Below are positions 1 to 12,285 of a stretch of DNA of 64,000 nt, piece after piece. Numbering within the stretch: position 1 is the first letter of the stretch; each line of letters opens with the position of its first letter. Below the pieces are notes generated by a model, which saw nothing but the letters and a program-made list of their open reading frames with translations, made no database searches and was not told the origin of the DNA. The DNA comes from Sthenelais limicola. Lineage: Eukaryota > Annelida > Polychaeta > Phyllodocida > Sigalionidae. The position numbers and the translations under genes are program-made. The stretch lies in assembly GCA_942159475.1 (NCBI GenBank), contig OW804095.1:87743740-87807739 (forward strand), written 5' to 3'.

Positions 1-1935
1 AGATCGGCTCCTGTCCATTTCATTTAATTGTACTGATCAAGTTGAATACAAATGTTTATACATAGTCAAAGTCAGCTCGTACAAGTGCAAATTGTTTTCT
101 CTACATTGAATTGCAATTAAAGAATTGTTTAATGTTTAATAGTCTTAGTTAAATTCGAGCAAGTCAGTTTAAAGTGTAGAGATTTTATTTGTCTGAAGAA
201 GAATTGCAATTGTGATGGCAGAGTGCATGGCCCATATTACGCATCACCCGCTGGAAATTCCCTAAGATTTGCCATTACTTCATCTTGGACCGCCGTGACA
301 TTGTTCTATCCCTATAAAATATAAACGGCTATAATTCCTTCCTTGGTCAACCGGCCGGCTAGTTATAAGTAGCTTGACTGAAGACTATAGGTGCATACAT
401 AGGCTGCATGAAATTCTGTGTCGGCATGAAATTCTGTGTCGGTAGTTCCATTCATTAATTAATGGATACAACAGGCGGTGCAGTGTGTCATCGATCGCCA
501 GTTAGCTCGATACATAACCGCTCCCTTTACCGATGCTGCATGCGTGGCATGGCGGTAATTGCTTCACTAATTAATGCCGAACAGGAACTATAGAGATATG
601 CTTATCGCGCTAGCTAGCAGAACTCTAGTTTGGCCGTTGGACGCAACATATACAAATATATGTTTGACAAACAACTTAACTGAAATGTTGGACTTTTATG
701 GTCACAGATATCTATAGCTGTTAGTGTATGCATGGGCCAAACATAAGTTGATTAGTTCAGCCGTTACATTTCGGTACGTAAAGCCAAACAACAGATGAAC
801 GCAAAGACCAATTAGCTATAGCCGGGGCACTTCAATTGAATACAAATTGTATTAGCATCAATCAAACATAGATTAACGCATCTTATAATTTGAAAATATA
901 GATATGTACATCGACTTTTTACAATTAATTGTCTACTTCATAGGAAAGTCGTATATATGAATAATTAGAGATCGAGATGCAATGCAACTTTGTGGCTTAG
1001 GATGTGTGGCGTGAGCACACTCCTCAGACACATATACATGGAGACGGTTACATTGACATGGTGGGCGGGATTGGTTTAACCAAAGACTGATAGTGATCCA
1101 TGCAGTCGTCATTGTGGCGAGTATGGGCTATGTGTGCTGATTAGAGAGATATGTATGACATATATCATTACTATCATATCATTAAAGTTTGTTTTGATTC
1201 TTGCCATAATTGTTTTTTGCTGACCTATTTTGTGTTTTGGAGTCTTTGGCTCTTGTTATATGTGTTGATGTCAAAAGAGCAAGATTAAAATGAAGTTGTT
1301 CACCAGGGTTATTATGAGATATGAGGGAGGTAGATTGAGGGAGAGGTTGGTTAGAAAAGTTATATATTTGAAAAATGAATGGGTACAATATTTGGTGATG
1401 CATAGCGAGTGGGGTGACTAAAAATATGATTTATACTGAAGACATAGTGAGGAACGTCATATGATGATGCATGCAGGGATGCAATGGTTGGGTCATTATA
1501 CGATCTATATATGACATGTACCGCATGCATGGGCCATATGTGTCTTTGTTTACTAACATTGCATGCGCAGCCAATGTACTAATGGACATTTCATATGTGG
1601 GGCCTACATTTAATGGATAGATACAGTGCATGCCTATATATGATTGATTAATTGTATATTAGTGGATAATCGAAATTATATTGTGTACATTGGCCACATA
1701 CAGAAAGCCAACAGCTAGGCTGCCACAGCGAGTTCACAATTTAATTTGACCGTTAAATGGATATATATAGCGGGCATGCAAGGACACGCGGCCCGCTGCC
1801 ATATCTCCTGACGCAGCCATTTCATCAATATATGAGACCTGCCAACAATCAAAGTCACTATATCTATAGCTGCTTAATGTAACTCTAATGTCAGATATAA
1901 ACGTTAAAGAGAGAAATATTGACAAATTCGATGTC
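1..1935. other. AT-rich non-coding stretch
   Basis: I see no gene here. The sequence is rich in TA runs and GCATGC-type words, and all open frames are short, lack recognisable motifs and run through these low-complexity words. Confidence 0.5.
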
Positions 1936-2032
1936 CACATTGTCAGACACAAATGGATATATATTGTGTGACTGATATCGAGTGTATGCAGCTGCATCAG
2001 CGATAGATCCAAACGATTTAATTTAGAGATAT
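1936..2032 (+). repeat. Dispersed repeat, copy 1 of 2
   Basis: A 97-bp segment beginning CACATTGTCAGACACAAATG recurs at 3010-3106 with only a few substitutions and the same length. Homology stops at the same points on both sides. Element type unknown. Confidence 0.8.
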
Positions 2033-2344
2033 ATATGTCATCCCGCGGAAGGCGGCGATGCAGTCCATCGATACCCAGACGATAATAAGAGGGAATGAAA
2101 GTAGTTAGACTATATATATGATATTGTATACAAACATGCACTAACTAATAAAGAATATCCGTATCTACTATATACACATTTCCTGAAAACACGTACATAA
2201 AAGCATGTATGGAAATAGGATTGTATAACTCATGGAGGGTCGAAAAAGGTCAATATGCAGGGGGAGATTAAAATAAATGACAATATTTTTATTAGATCAT
2301 GCAGTAAGTTGATATAATTTCCTAACTTTTCAATTATATGGGAT

Positions 2345-2434
2345 TTGGTGGAATGTATATGCATTATAGGTTATGTATTGGAGCAAGTATTGGTGGAATG
2401 TATATGCATTAGCTCTTGTATTGGAGCAATTAAG
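2345..2434 (+). repeat. Two-copy 45-bp tandem duplication
   Basis: The unit starting TTGGTGGAATGTATATGCAT occurs at 2345 and again at 2390. Both copies end in a TGTATTGGAGCAA phrase. Confidence 0.75.
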
Positions 2435-3009
2435 TATAAACGCAATTAATGCCCGACTCAATGCAACATACCAGACGATTATTGTACTGAGAGACGCATA
2501 TGCAGTGTACACGCATGCAGTCACTAGCTCTGTACGGCTAATTAACGTCACCATGCAGGCAGGCACCCGCGCCGTTTTCAGGGGGACATGGGTCAAGTTA
2601 ATTTAATGGGTGTTGACAATTGTCAAAAAACAAGACAACACAACAAAAATTACACATTTCCATTGGAAAGTATATAGTATTGAAAAGTAAGATTTAGAAA
2701 TGTACTCTAGGAGCAGCTATAGAGTCGGTGCTCAGAGTGGAAGCTATACGGATGCATCGAGGCCATGCACGTACATGATATATGTGTGGTATATCGCTTC
2801 GACAAGGATATATAGCTTGCATGGCCGCGTGATCCCGGCACTTCCCCTGGTCAATGGGGAATATCATATATATGGAATCCAAAATGTAGGGGCATGTAGC
2901 TAGGGAATTGTCTAAAAGGAGGTATATAGACCCTTAGTCCGAGAATTACAAGCCCCTCAGTCAAATATAGCACAAGTAGAAAATCCCATCATATGTTGTC
3001 ATATATGTG

Positions 3010-3106
3010 CACATTGTCAGACACAAATGGATATATATGGTGTGACTGATATCCAGTGTATGCAGCTGCATGAGCGATAGATCCAAACGATTTAATTTAG
3101 AGATAT
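3010..3106 (+). repeat. Dispersed repeat, copy 2 of 2
   Basis: Same 97-bp segment as 1936-2032, followed by three short AGATATTTAG iterations. It directly abuts the LINE 3' scrap that starts near 3117. Confidence 0.8.
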
Positions 3107-3116
3107 TTAGAGATAT

Positions 3117-3560
3117 TTAGAGATAAGCTAGAAAGACTTCAGAACAGGGCTATATTCGCATTATTTCGCATGCTGGGAAGTTTGACAGCGTGTCCAGAAT
3201 AAGGTCATCCCTGGGGCTACTACCCCTACAAGACCGTAGAGACCACCTCATTATGGGAATTATGCATAGCAGGTCCCAAGAACAACTCTCCCACAAGCCT
3301 GTTAACCCATCCCGGCGACAAACAAGCTCTTCCTCACAACGCAACTTTCCTCTGCCAGACCAAAAACTATCATCTTTCCTTCTACACTAATAATTACCTT
3401 TACTTATGCACCACTCCTTTCATTCTATAGTAGTACGACTGCACCTAACAGCCGCTGGCGGAAAATCATGGACAATGCTAAATAATAGCCCCCGTGAGCC
3501 TTGTATATCCTTATCACTTATGGCTGTATAAATATGTTAAATAAAAAGAAAAATAAAATA
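3117..3560 (+). mobile_element. 3' end fragment of a LINE
   Basis: Forward-frame translation gives a typical C-terminal tail of a non-LTR reverse transcriptase: DKLERLQNRAIFALFRML, then, after a frame change, RSSLGLLPLQDRRDHLIMGI, and, after another, TTAPNSRWRKIMDNAK before a stop near 3486. In LINE proteins the 'LERLQNRA...' block follows the thumb domain. The fragment ends in an A-rich tail with repeated AAATAAA words (3538-3560). The upstream RT core and endonuclease are absent, as in 5'-truncated insertions. At least two frameshifts make it a dead copy. The clade cannot be assigned from this tail. Confidence 0.7.
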
Positions 3561-5166
3561 ATATATATCAAACAATTCATGATGGAAAAAAAGGAAGAAT
3601 AAGATTTTGGACTGTGTGTGGAGCGTCGATGAGTGGCTGAGCGGAAAGTGTAGGGATAGGTATCGGACTATATAGGGCATATGGAAGCTATAGCATCTGA
3701 AGGGTAATAATTAAGACACATGCATGAGTCAGTCAGTCGACGTACACAGAGTAGGAGCTGGATATATGATTTATGTATTGAGCCATCTATATAGGTGCAT
3801 GGTCAGTATAGGCACATGTTTGTGGGTCGGAAGTGGCCAAAATAAAATAAGGGGGAATTAAGAGGGGATCATGAGTTTAAGTGCCACTCTGCGAGAGGTC
3901 AATTGGTACGAATTGACTGATCTAGGTATACCTGGCATCTCGATTTTGATAGACCCTTTTCAGCTGATGTCATCAACAGCTAATCCGTGCGCGGGAACTC
4001 AACTGGAGGCAAAACTGAGCGCGCACACGCTACTCACTGCCTCCACAACACTTGAAATGCCTTATTGCTCACTGTTTTAATAGTCGTTCATGTAGATTGA
4101 ATCATATCAATGCTATTACTTGAAATTGCACCCACAGAATGAGACAGGATGATAAGAAATACATTGTGGTATATGAGGTTCTGCTTTGAAGGGTGTCAGT
4201 GAGTGTTGTGTGAGATATATTGGAGTATATCAAGCTATATCCCGGGCTATGTCACTGCAGGGCACAAGCATGAAGCCTAGTGTGAGTGTACGGCAGGGAG
4301 TGGCTTGGTGCCCCGGTGACAAATAGCTCTCCCTCCCAGCAACTCAACCAGCACACATGTACACATGTCTCAGTGTATCCTCCCCCTCTATACACTTCGA
4401 TCAGTATTTTCGTTTTCTAAAGTGGGTAAACATCTAACTTAATCAAGTAAAACTCTGGCTATACCTCCTATAGGATATCATATTTGATCTTTTGTACATG
4501 CCCAGATAATACACAACTATAGGCATCCAAAGTGGTATAGATGCTGCTTTGTTATGGTTGGCGTACATGCTGAGTGTAAGGCTAGTGTTGACCAAATAAA
4601 AATGAATAATTGGGAGAGCTTGAAACTTAGTCATTTCTTTAAATCAAATAACCATACATTCTGAGCTTTAACTAAAAGGGTGTGGTAATGTTTCTCTCTA
4701 TTCAAGTTTTTGTCTAGGTGTTTATTTCTCCTTATATCTCTTGGTAAAGATCACATTGATGACGGCCAAGTGGTTTGGGCCATTCCTCCATGCTTAATTG
4801 TGACCTAGTTAAGTAAGCTGTGTTTGGGAAAGAGTTAAAATATGCATATATTAAAGTTCGTAAATATCGCATCGTAAAGTTGAGATCTTTTGAAATGAAA
4901 TTTACACTGTAGCATAAAACTATCTGAAAAAAAGGAGATATGGACAATAGACACTTTTAATTGAACTACACACTTGTAGAAAATCTCGTTTGGTTAGATA
5001 ATTTTTGGTTTGCCTGGAAGAAGTGCATGACCGACCAGTGCACGCAGATGGTATATTAATTTCTGATTGTATGTATGTATGTATGTATGTATGTCTAGGG
5101 AGGTATATATAGGATTTTTATTCTGACTAGACATACAGAATAAAAATCGTATATATATATATATAC
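3561..5166. other. Non-coding stretch with ATGT microsatellite
   Basis: No gene recognised. An (ATGT)n run of about six units sits at 5068-5094, followed near 5105-5165 by AT dinucleotides and a short inverted repeat around TAGACATACAGAATAAAAAT. Confidence 0.5.
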
Positions 5167-5385
5167 CTCGCTGCTACACCATGGTGACGTACAGAGAGGG
5201 GTGCCAGACCTGTCACCGCTCTCATGCTTCCATTAGAGAAAGAGGATGGAATTTGAGCTGGGGAAAGACCCGGTAATTTAATGGAGGGAGTCCTGCCCAC
5301 TATACCGCCCAACTGACGGGACCATATGGTGACCAAAACGTCGGCACATGCTGCACATGCTCCGTCTTTCTTGTCCTGGTTGACA
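5167..5385 (-). CDS. Possible internal exon of a host gene
   Basis: On the minus strand a 219-bp block is open throughout. It is preceded by an acceptor-like TTTTGCATTGCTTAG and followed by a donor-like GAG/GTATAT. 219 is a multiple of three, and the implied phase is 1 base in and 2 bases out. The block is more GC-rich and codon-like than its flanks and would encode about 72 residues, including GACAACADVLVTIWSRQLG and GSMRAVTGLAPLSVRHHG. I do not recognise a family. Joining to any other exon in the window is not demonstrated. It could equally be an old repeat fragment with chance splice-like ends. Confidence 0.3.
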
Positions 5386-6944
5386 CTAAGCAATGCAAAA
5401 GTATTTATGTATTATGATATATCGTAATTGTACTGACAAAATGGGGTTTAATGGAGAAGAAAATTTGAAAATGTTATGGAGATTGTGATCTTTTTTGGAA
5501 GGGTGGACATTATGGATATTGATTAATTGATGGAAGACTGGCATCCCTGAGATGAACAAGGAAATGGAGAGGCAAGACAGGGTCAGCGGGAGGAACCGGA
5601 GGTGCTTCGGAATCCCTTGTTGGCTGGAGACGGTGGAGCGTTCCCGAGGGGTCAGTTGGGATGAAGGAATTAAGCGGGCGCGGGGCAATAGGAGGCGAGG
5701 GGAAGAAAGGCTTAATGAATTTGTTCAAAGGTGATAAGTTGATTGGAATGCAGCTGTTATAACCGATCAACTTATTAATAGAGGCGGATGGGTGGACCAA
5801 ATGTTTACTAACGGTTCCTCTTCCTTCGACTGTCCCTATATAATTGGGCGCTAATCATCTCTTTTTTTTTTGTCAAATATTTTTATTTTCATACAGGGAA
5901 CATGTCAATTGACACTGATTTAGGTGCCTCTTTGCTTGTTTTAAATGATTTAAATGATTTTCGGTTCATCATCTGTGACCGAAAATGCCAAAACATATAG
6001 CCCACATCGCAGCCTCCATACCTGATTTCTGGACTGGACCAAGAGATGAATAATTTGTCTACCCAAAATAAGGTATATATATAGGCTGTTCTTGATTTGT
6101 GAATATTCATATATATATAAATATTCAACAAGAGGTCGATCAGCTTAAGTCTTAAGTCAATATTGATGAAATAGTGATTTTCTGCATTTGCATGGCTGTA
6201 GCTTAAAATGCCATTGAGAGAGAAGTGCCTGTTTTTGTTGTGTACGGTCACATTCTCATGAATCAGATAGGATAGTAAAATATAATTATCATTTATGAAA
6301 AGCCGAGCTCAGCCTGTATCAATTGTCCAGCGTGCTGTGAGGTATTTTGGTCCAAGTGGGGTTCGAACGTGCGAGGAACGAGTGACCGTGCGTGCTAGTA
6401 CATGCAGGAGTTCGGCTCTGAGGAATATACACGCAATTTGTCCAACCGTATTGAAGGGCACGAAGTGGCTATATATAGACTCGCTATAGTCTTGTGCAAG
6501 AGGGGCAGTATATGGTGAGGTATGTGGTGGCGGTCTATAGGGCAGCTATAGAGTGGTTCGATCAGGGTATAATAAGATGAAGGAAGGGGGCGCGGGGCAA
6601 TAGGATGCGAGCTGAGAGTGGGAGATATATATAGGGACTGCATCAGAAGGGATGCGAGAGGTAGATCCATATGCATGGATGCATATATGGCGCAGCGATG
6701 GTATATGTATCAAACGATATATCGGTGGAGCATTCCATATTTCAACATTTAAGAAAAATAAATTGTGCGTTTGACATGAGGAGAATTACGTGCAATTAGG
6801 AGAAGAGAATCGGTACAATATTATATGGCGCTTCGATCTATGGAGAAATGAGAAATGAGAAATATGATTTAAATTGATTTTTAATTTATTTTTATTCATG
6901 AAAAGGTACAAAAATAACTTCACTGAGGAGACCTAATTAGCTTG
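5386..6944. other. Non-coding stretch with a shared GC-rich motif
   Basis: No gene recognised. A GC-rich phrase around GCGCGGGGCAATAGGA occurs near 5680 and again near 6590, each after GATGAAGGAA. This suggests two relics of one repeat and accounts for the proline-rich minus-strand frames seen at both places. Confidence 0.45.
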
Positions 6945-7331
6945 GCAACAGATATATACTACATTATATGCAGACATGGTAAGAAGTCGGGCCGGATATA
7001 AAGTGGTTCAGATGCAAGTGCATATATGGGTATGATATTATTTTAAGAATGATTAGCATATTCCATATATGGGTACAAAACTGTACATATTTCATATGGG
7101 TACAAAAGTTGATCAAGTGGAATCAACCAAAGACAAAAAAAATGAAATACATGTAGCTAATAATGTAATAGTAAAAGTACAAGAAGATGTAAGAACTATA
7201 TATATGCCCTAATATTAATCACTCCTGCGAATGACAGCAATTAAGGAAACTTATGTAGGCTTCTCAAGAATGATAAGGCAGCTATCATAGAGCTGTAGAG
7301 AGATGGTAAGAAGTCGCGGCGGGGATATGTG
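6945..7331 (+). repeat. About 385-bp duplication, copy 1
   Basis: Near-identical to 7384-7767 (offset 438-439 bp). The copies share the GGGCCGGATATAAAGTGGTT and CACTCCTGCGAATGACAGCA phrases and both end GTAAGAAGTCNCGGCGGGGA. The differences I see are a 2-3 bp deletion and a few substitutions. The 52-bp spacer has no partner. This is a recent local duplication of non-coding DNA. Confidence 0.9.
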
Positions 7332-7383
7332 CATGTGTATATGATATTAGTTGAAAAAGTCATATCCCCATATATTTCATATA

Positions 7384-7767
7384 GCAACAGATATATACTA
7401 CATATATGCAGTCATGGTAAGAAGTCGGGCCGGATATAAAGTGGTTCAGATGCAAGTGCATATATGGGTATGATATTATTTTAAGAATGATTAGCATATT
7501 CCATATATGGGTACAAAACTGTACATATTTCATATGGGTACAAAAGTTGATCAAGTGGAATCAACCAAAGACAAAAAAAATGAAATACATGTAGCTAATA
7601 ATGTAATAGTAAAAGTACAAGAAGATGTAAGAACTATATATATGCCCTAATATTAATCACTCCTGCGAATGACAGCAATTAAGGAAACTTATGTAGGCTT
7701 CTCAAGAATGATAAGGCAGCTATCATAGAGCTGTAGAGAGATGGTAAGAAGTCACGGCGGGGATTCA
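7384..7767 (+). repeat. About 385-bp duplication, copy 2
   Basis: Second copy of the segment at 6945-7331. A 22-nt piece of it (TCACTCCTGCGAAYGACAGCAA) also appears inverted near 8547. Confidence 0.9.
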
Positions 7768-7865
7768 AAAGTATTGAAATACAGGTATAGAATGTAGATG
7801 TATAAAAGGCAGGTATAGGTAGGTACTATATATTGTTCTTCCTAGCTGGTGAAATAGTCAATTAA

Positions 7866-8005
7866 GGATGTCATATGGTGATGTCCAATGCACAGTGTAT
7901 ATGTTAAATTTAAGTCGAATGGATGTCATATGGTGATGTCCAATGCACAGTATATATGTTAAATTTAAGTCGAATGGATGTCATATGGTGATGTCCAATG
8001 CACAG
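7866..8005 (+). repeat. 55-bp minisatellite, about 2.6 units
   Basis: Units start GGATGTCATATGGTGATGTC at 7866, 7921 and 7976. The first two are full 55-bp copies differing by one base; the third stops after 30 bp. A related ACATATGGTGACGT word lies at 8066, so the array may once have extended further. Confidence 0.9.
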
Positions 8006-8047
8006 TTAAATGGAGAGTAGATATATATAGTCCTAATTAATGTCTTT

Positions 8048-8314
8048 CTATGCTGGCAATTGAAGACATATGGTGACGTTTTTGGCCGCATGTGTAATCT
8101 CACAAAGAAATTTCCCCTCGCCGTCAAACTCAATCATGACCGTATATCCCCCATATCGGGTCAATACGTTGTTCCCCTGTGTTGCTTCCATCTTCCAGGC
8201 AACATTGGCATGTTCCTCCTCAACTTCTGAAAGGGCATGATACTCTACGGATCCGCTCGCCACCCCTCGTCGATTTGGGCGTAAACATCTAGTCGTCCAT
8301 AGTGGAGGTGCATT
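8048..8314 (-). CDS. Possible 3'-terminal exon of a host gene
   Basis: Minus-strand reading frame of 88 codons plus stop. It begins immediately after TATTTTATAATTTTCAG, a good 3' splice acceptor with an upstream AT/T-rich tract. The peptide is varied and low in repeats (for example RRGVASGSVEYHALSEVEEE, then WKMEATQGNNVLTRYGGYTV, ending ...NVTICLQLPA and TAG). No family is recognised. A donor-like CAA/GTAAGC lies upstream on the same strand near 8475, the right order for a preceding exon at about 8480-8570. No transcript evidence is available, so this is only a candidate. Confidence 0.35.
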   Translation of the reverse strand, partial: NAPPLWTTRCLRPNRRGVASGSVEYHALSEVEEEHANVAWKMEATQGNNVLTRYGGYTVMIEFDGEGKFLCEITHAAKNVTICLQLPA

Positions 8315-8389
8315 CTGAAAATTATAAAATAAAAATATAATCGATATGCTCATGTCAAATAAGGAAATAATTAATTTCATATGGTCAAA

Positions 8390-11039
8390 AGTCTGATTTA
8401 ATAGTTTGGTATGTATAAAAAATATAACTAGTCACAATTTAAATAAAAGATGGCAATGAATAGTTATATGTGCTTACTTGCTCAAGTTAAGTTGAGGTCC
8501 AGTGATGAGGTGTTGTTAAGTTGCTGTCGTTCGCAGGAGTGATCCAAAATTCATGCTGACTTGGAAAAGTTAAACAATAGCTAGGTAGAGGGCTAGCTAT
8601 AGCTGTCAGTTTCATTATAATTTCAACGAATCAGTACGCGACAAAATATCAGAGAGAGACATCTCACTTACAGATTAAGGGGGCGTGGTGCTGGCGGTGA
8701 TCGCCGAAGTATCAACCTAATAAGTATCAACAAGTTTTGACTCAGCGTCAAACGACCCCCAAAGATAGATATGTATCCCATTGTATGAATTTAATTTATT
8801 TTAGTGATTGCATGGGCTATCATTTATTGTAAAAGAATAAGACATATAAAGATATTGAAAAACAAATTATAATGTGTACCGACGGATTTGGTAGATGGAA
8901 GAGGTTGGCAGATTAATTGCCTAGGTATTCGATTAAATCACTGTTGTGGAGCTCTGTCTAAATGTCTCTCTCTGCAGGTTTGTCTATATAGGTGTCTCGA
9001 TGCCCAATCACGTCTTCATTTCTCCGATATCACCTTAATTCGACTCCATATGTTGATCCCCGTTCATTTCGCCTCCCCCCCCTGCCATACTCTGATCTAT
9101 GCTATTAAAAAAGACTGATGATTGTTTCGATGGCGATCCAAAATTGATTATTTGATCACTATTTAAGTGTAAATGTAAAAAATAATATTAAATGGTTTGA
9201 TGGTGAGCGTGGGAAGGTTGGGACAATTTAGTGAATATAAACAGTTCCATATCGCCTATAAGATAATGGCGACAATGCACCGCCATAACAATATTAGACG
9301 GCCGGCCGTGGTGGTATAATTACAATCACGGCGCCTATATATTAACAATTATATAGGTGGTCTGAAATGATAGCGTTTGACATTGAGCAGATTAATAGTG
9401 TAGCTTAGCTAATCTCAAGCAATTACAATTGTGTGAATTGGTCGAAAAGTTGAGAAAAGTTTTGTCAGACGTTAGATTTTTAAAAAGATTTATGTGTAAC
9501 ATATCTGTATGTCCTTATATAAATATAGGGTTGAGTATAGTGTGTATGGATAAGTGAGAATTTATGAGGGCTGATAAATTGTCATTGTGAATTCTGCTGA
9601 ACCCAGATCGCCAGATAGCATGCGAATTTAACACCAGTGGCGCTGTAGGCTGCAATATCTCCCAGTAGGCTAAGACAGAAGCTTCCGCCTAAGGTGTTCG
9701 CGCCGACCGCCACCCGCGAAAACGGTGATAATACCAGCAAAAAATGTAAAGATTTTCATGTGATTAAAAAATATGAAAAGAGTATATTCTCAGCTACCCG
9801 TAGGTATATAATTTTACGTATTTGAAAGAGTAGAGCCCGAGCAATGACTGCATGTGTATACAATGTTTAGGCATACACTGTTTATTAGGTTGCGGCTGCC
9901 GTAACCGGAAGTTCCCACCTTAGCAAAGCCAGAAAAGCTAGGTAGCGTGACGGTCAGATAATGTATTTTCGCCCTATTAAGGATAGGGAGAATTGTCGTC
10001 ATGATGATAGAAATGAATGATGTAACAACGGTAATAGGCACTAATGATTAACAAATATTGAAATGAATTGAATGTGCTTCATCGAAGAAAAAAGAGATGC
10101 ATGAGAGATATATAAGTGATGAAAGATATAAGTTTGAAAAGTGGGGAAATATTTTGTCTATCGCCGTCGATGAAGTTCACCATTTTCACATTAATGTTAG
10201 GATATATTGCGCATATATAATAGAAGTGAATGTGAATGGTGAATGTGTTGGCCACCTGTCGTCAAAGTAGCGCACTATTATTTGTGGAGTGAAGGCAAAG
10301 AAAGGGTGGACATATAGGGTATAGTAGGTGGTTATTGGCTTAGTGGATGGTGGCGCCACCTGATATTGCCTACTAGTTATATTGGCTTAGTTAATGGTGT
10401 AGCCACCTGTGTGCAATGAAGGAGATTATTATTTGAGTGGTGATGCGAAGTATAAATATATAAAGATGTAATATATATACATATGTTAAAATGGACAAAG
10501 TGAATAATATATAGAAGGTGATTATAAATGGATGTGGAAATGTGTGTATTATTGGAAATGATTTGTTATGCCAAAAATTCAACACAATGTCCCATATAGA
10601 ATAGCTGATTAGGAGTCAATTTATGGTGTTTGTATAAGTCAAAATAAAAAATGAATAATTACACAGTTACATTTTTTTGTGTGTATATCCTGGTTGGCCC
10701 ATTTATGGTGAGTGGGTGGTCGAGTAATATTGTGACATATGGGTGGACAAATCAAGATGACGTTGAAATGCAATTTTTATTACCGGATTAGTAAAGTGAA
10801 ATGTGCATGCATATAATAACAGGAGGTAACAGAAAACGGTCGAATAATGGTAACAATTTATCAAATGGTCAATTCATGGCGCATTGACAATCGATTTTTG
10901 GTGGTGTTGGTTTGACTGGATAAGAAGGAGGTTTATAATTGTTTGTTAAAAGTCAAATTAACGTATATGGTATAGCTGATTACGCCAATTAATGTCAATA
11001 TATGTTAGATAAGGTTGATTGGGCATATGTTGTTTTGAC
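8390..11039. other. Non-coding stretch
   Basis: No gene recognised. Short open frames are AT-rich and motif-free. A weak duplication with GCCACCTG occurs near 10340-10410 (TGGCTTAGTNNATGGTG...GCCACCTG twice). Confidence 0.45.
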
Positions 11040-11770
11040 GTTGGCTTGACTTGGTCAATGAAGGGCATGCCTCCCTAACTTATATTGAACCAATGGATTG
11101 ACGTTAATCAAACATTGGTTATCCTAACGCTACTAAAACGTTGGTAAAAAATAAGGTAGTTTTGTGCCACGTTGTTTTAACGGTTGTTTGACTTGGTCAG
11201 AAAGACGATTATTTCATGAACGTCTATATAACGTCATCGATTTACGTTTATCTAACGTTGTAAATTCGAACGTTAATCTAACGTTGACAAAATAAGGTGG
11301 AGTTCCCATACATTGTTTTGAAGTTGGTTAATCTAACATTGGTTATCACAACGTTAATGCAATGTTGGTCAAAATAACGTTGATTTATACAACGTTGTTT
11401 TGACAGTGTCTTCAATTGGTCTGAAAGACGTTTATTTCCAGAACGTCGATCCAACGTAGGTGGATTTACGTTAATCCAACGTGCGCTATACAAACGTTAA
11501 TCTGACGTTGTCGAAAAAAGGTCAGTTTTACAAACGTCGTTTTTACGTTGTTTCACCGCAGTGAAATTGAGGTGTTTATGAATACGTTGTTTTAACGTTT
11601 TTAACACGTTAGCAGACAAACGTTATATTAGGTTCATTATTAGTGAGGTTGGATAAACGTTTAGGAAAAGTACGTAGTTGATAAAAACGTGGGAACAACT
11701 TCTATATAACGCTGATTGCAAAACGTTGCTAAAAGTGATTGACAGTCAACGTTTGTAAACGTTGGCAGAA
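11040..11770. repeat. Degenerate AACGTT-rich repeat tract
   Basis: Over about 730 bp the palindrome AACGTT and near variants (AACGTTG, AACGTTAATCTAACGTT, ACGTTGTTTTAACG) recur every 20-40 bp, in phrases such as TTGACTTGGTCA and CAACGTTGTTTTGACAGTG. No open frame spans it. It looks like an aged minisatellite or the body of a foldback or non-autonomous element. Confidence 0.65.
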
Positions 11771-12285
11771 CGTTTTTTGTTACCTGGGTCAGCGGACGGG
11801 CTGATGCCTCAAGGCATCAATTTTTTATATAAATTGAAGGGGGCATAACTTAATAAAAAATGAACGGATTTTGATGAAATTTAAAATATATGTATACAAA
11901 CACACTAGAAATATTTTTATAGGTATGTTGTCATGGAGACAATAGTGATGACATCATAACTAACATACGTAAATGCTGGAAAGTGAATTTGCAGCAAGGT
12001 TGTCGCCATATTGCACCCAATTGAGACCCATTATTTTAATTATTGAAGACCAAATTCTAGAAATTATGAAAAAATATGATCAATAACTATTTACACCTAT
12101 TAAACGATGTATATGACACATATTATTTGAAGAAAATATTCTTAAAGTGTTTTTAAACCCTAAACCTCATGTTAAACACCCGTCCTGAAGCCCAAAAAGG
12201 GGGAAAAGTGCCCCCGTCAGCCAGGCAAAATATGTGCAAACTGCCCCTGTCCTCAATGGGTTAATAAGTATTTCACAGACTAAAA
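11771..12285. other. Non-coding stretch
   Basis: No gene recognised. A small inverted repeat (TGATGCCTCAAGGCATCA) lies at 11801-11818, followed by A/T-rich sequence. Confidence 0.4.

Noticed and set aside
3625..3645. tRNA A-box-like TGGCTGAGCGG
   Set aside because: No B box or acceptor stem follows.
5510..5800. Proline-rich minus-strand ORF
   Set aside because: Low-complexity translation of a G-rich repeat also found near 6590; no splice context.
6355..6372. tRNA B-box-like GGGGTTCGAACGTGCG, possible tRNA-derived SINE
   Set aside because: The T-arm stem does not pair, no A box lies at the right distance, and no repeat copy was found in the window.
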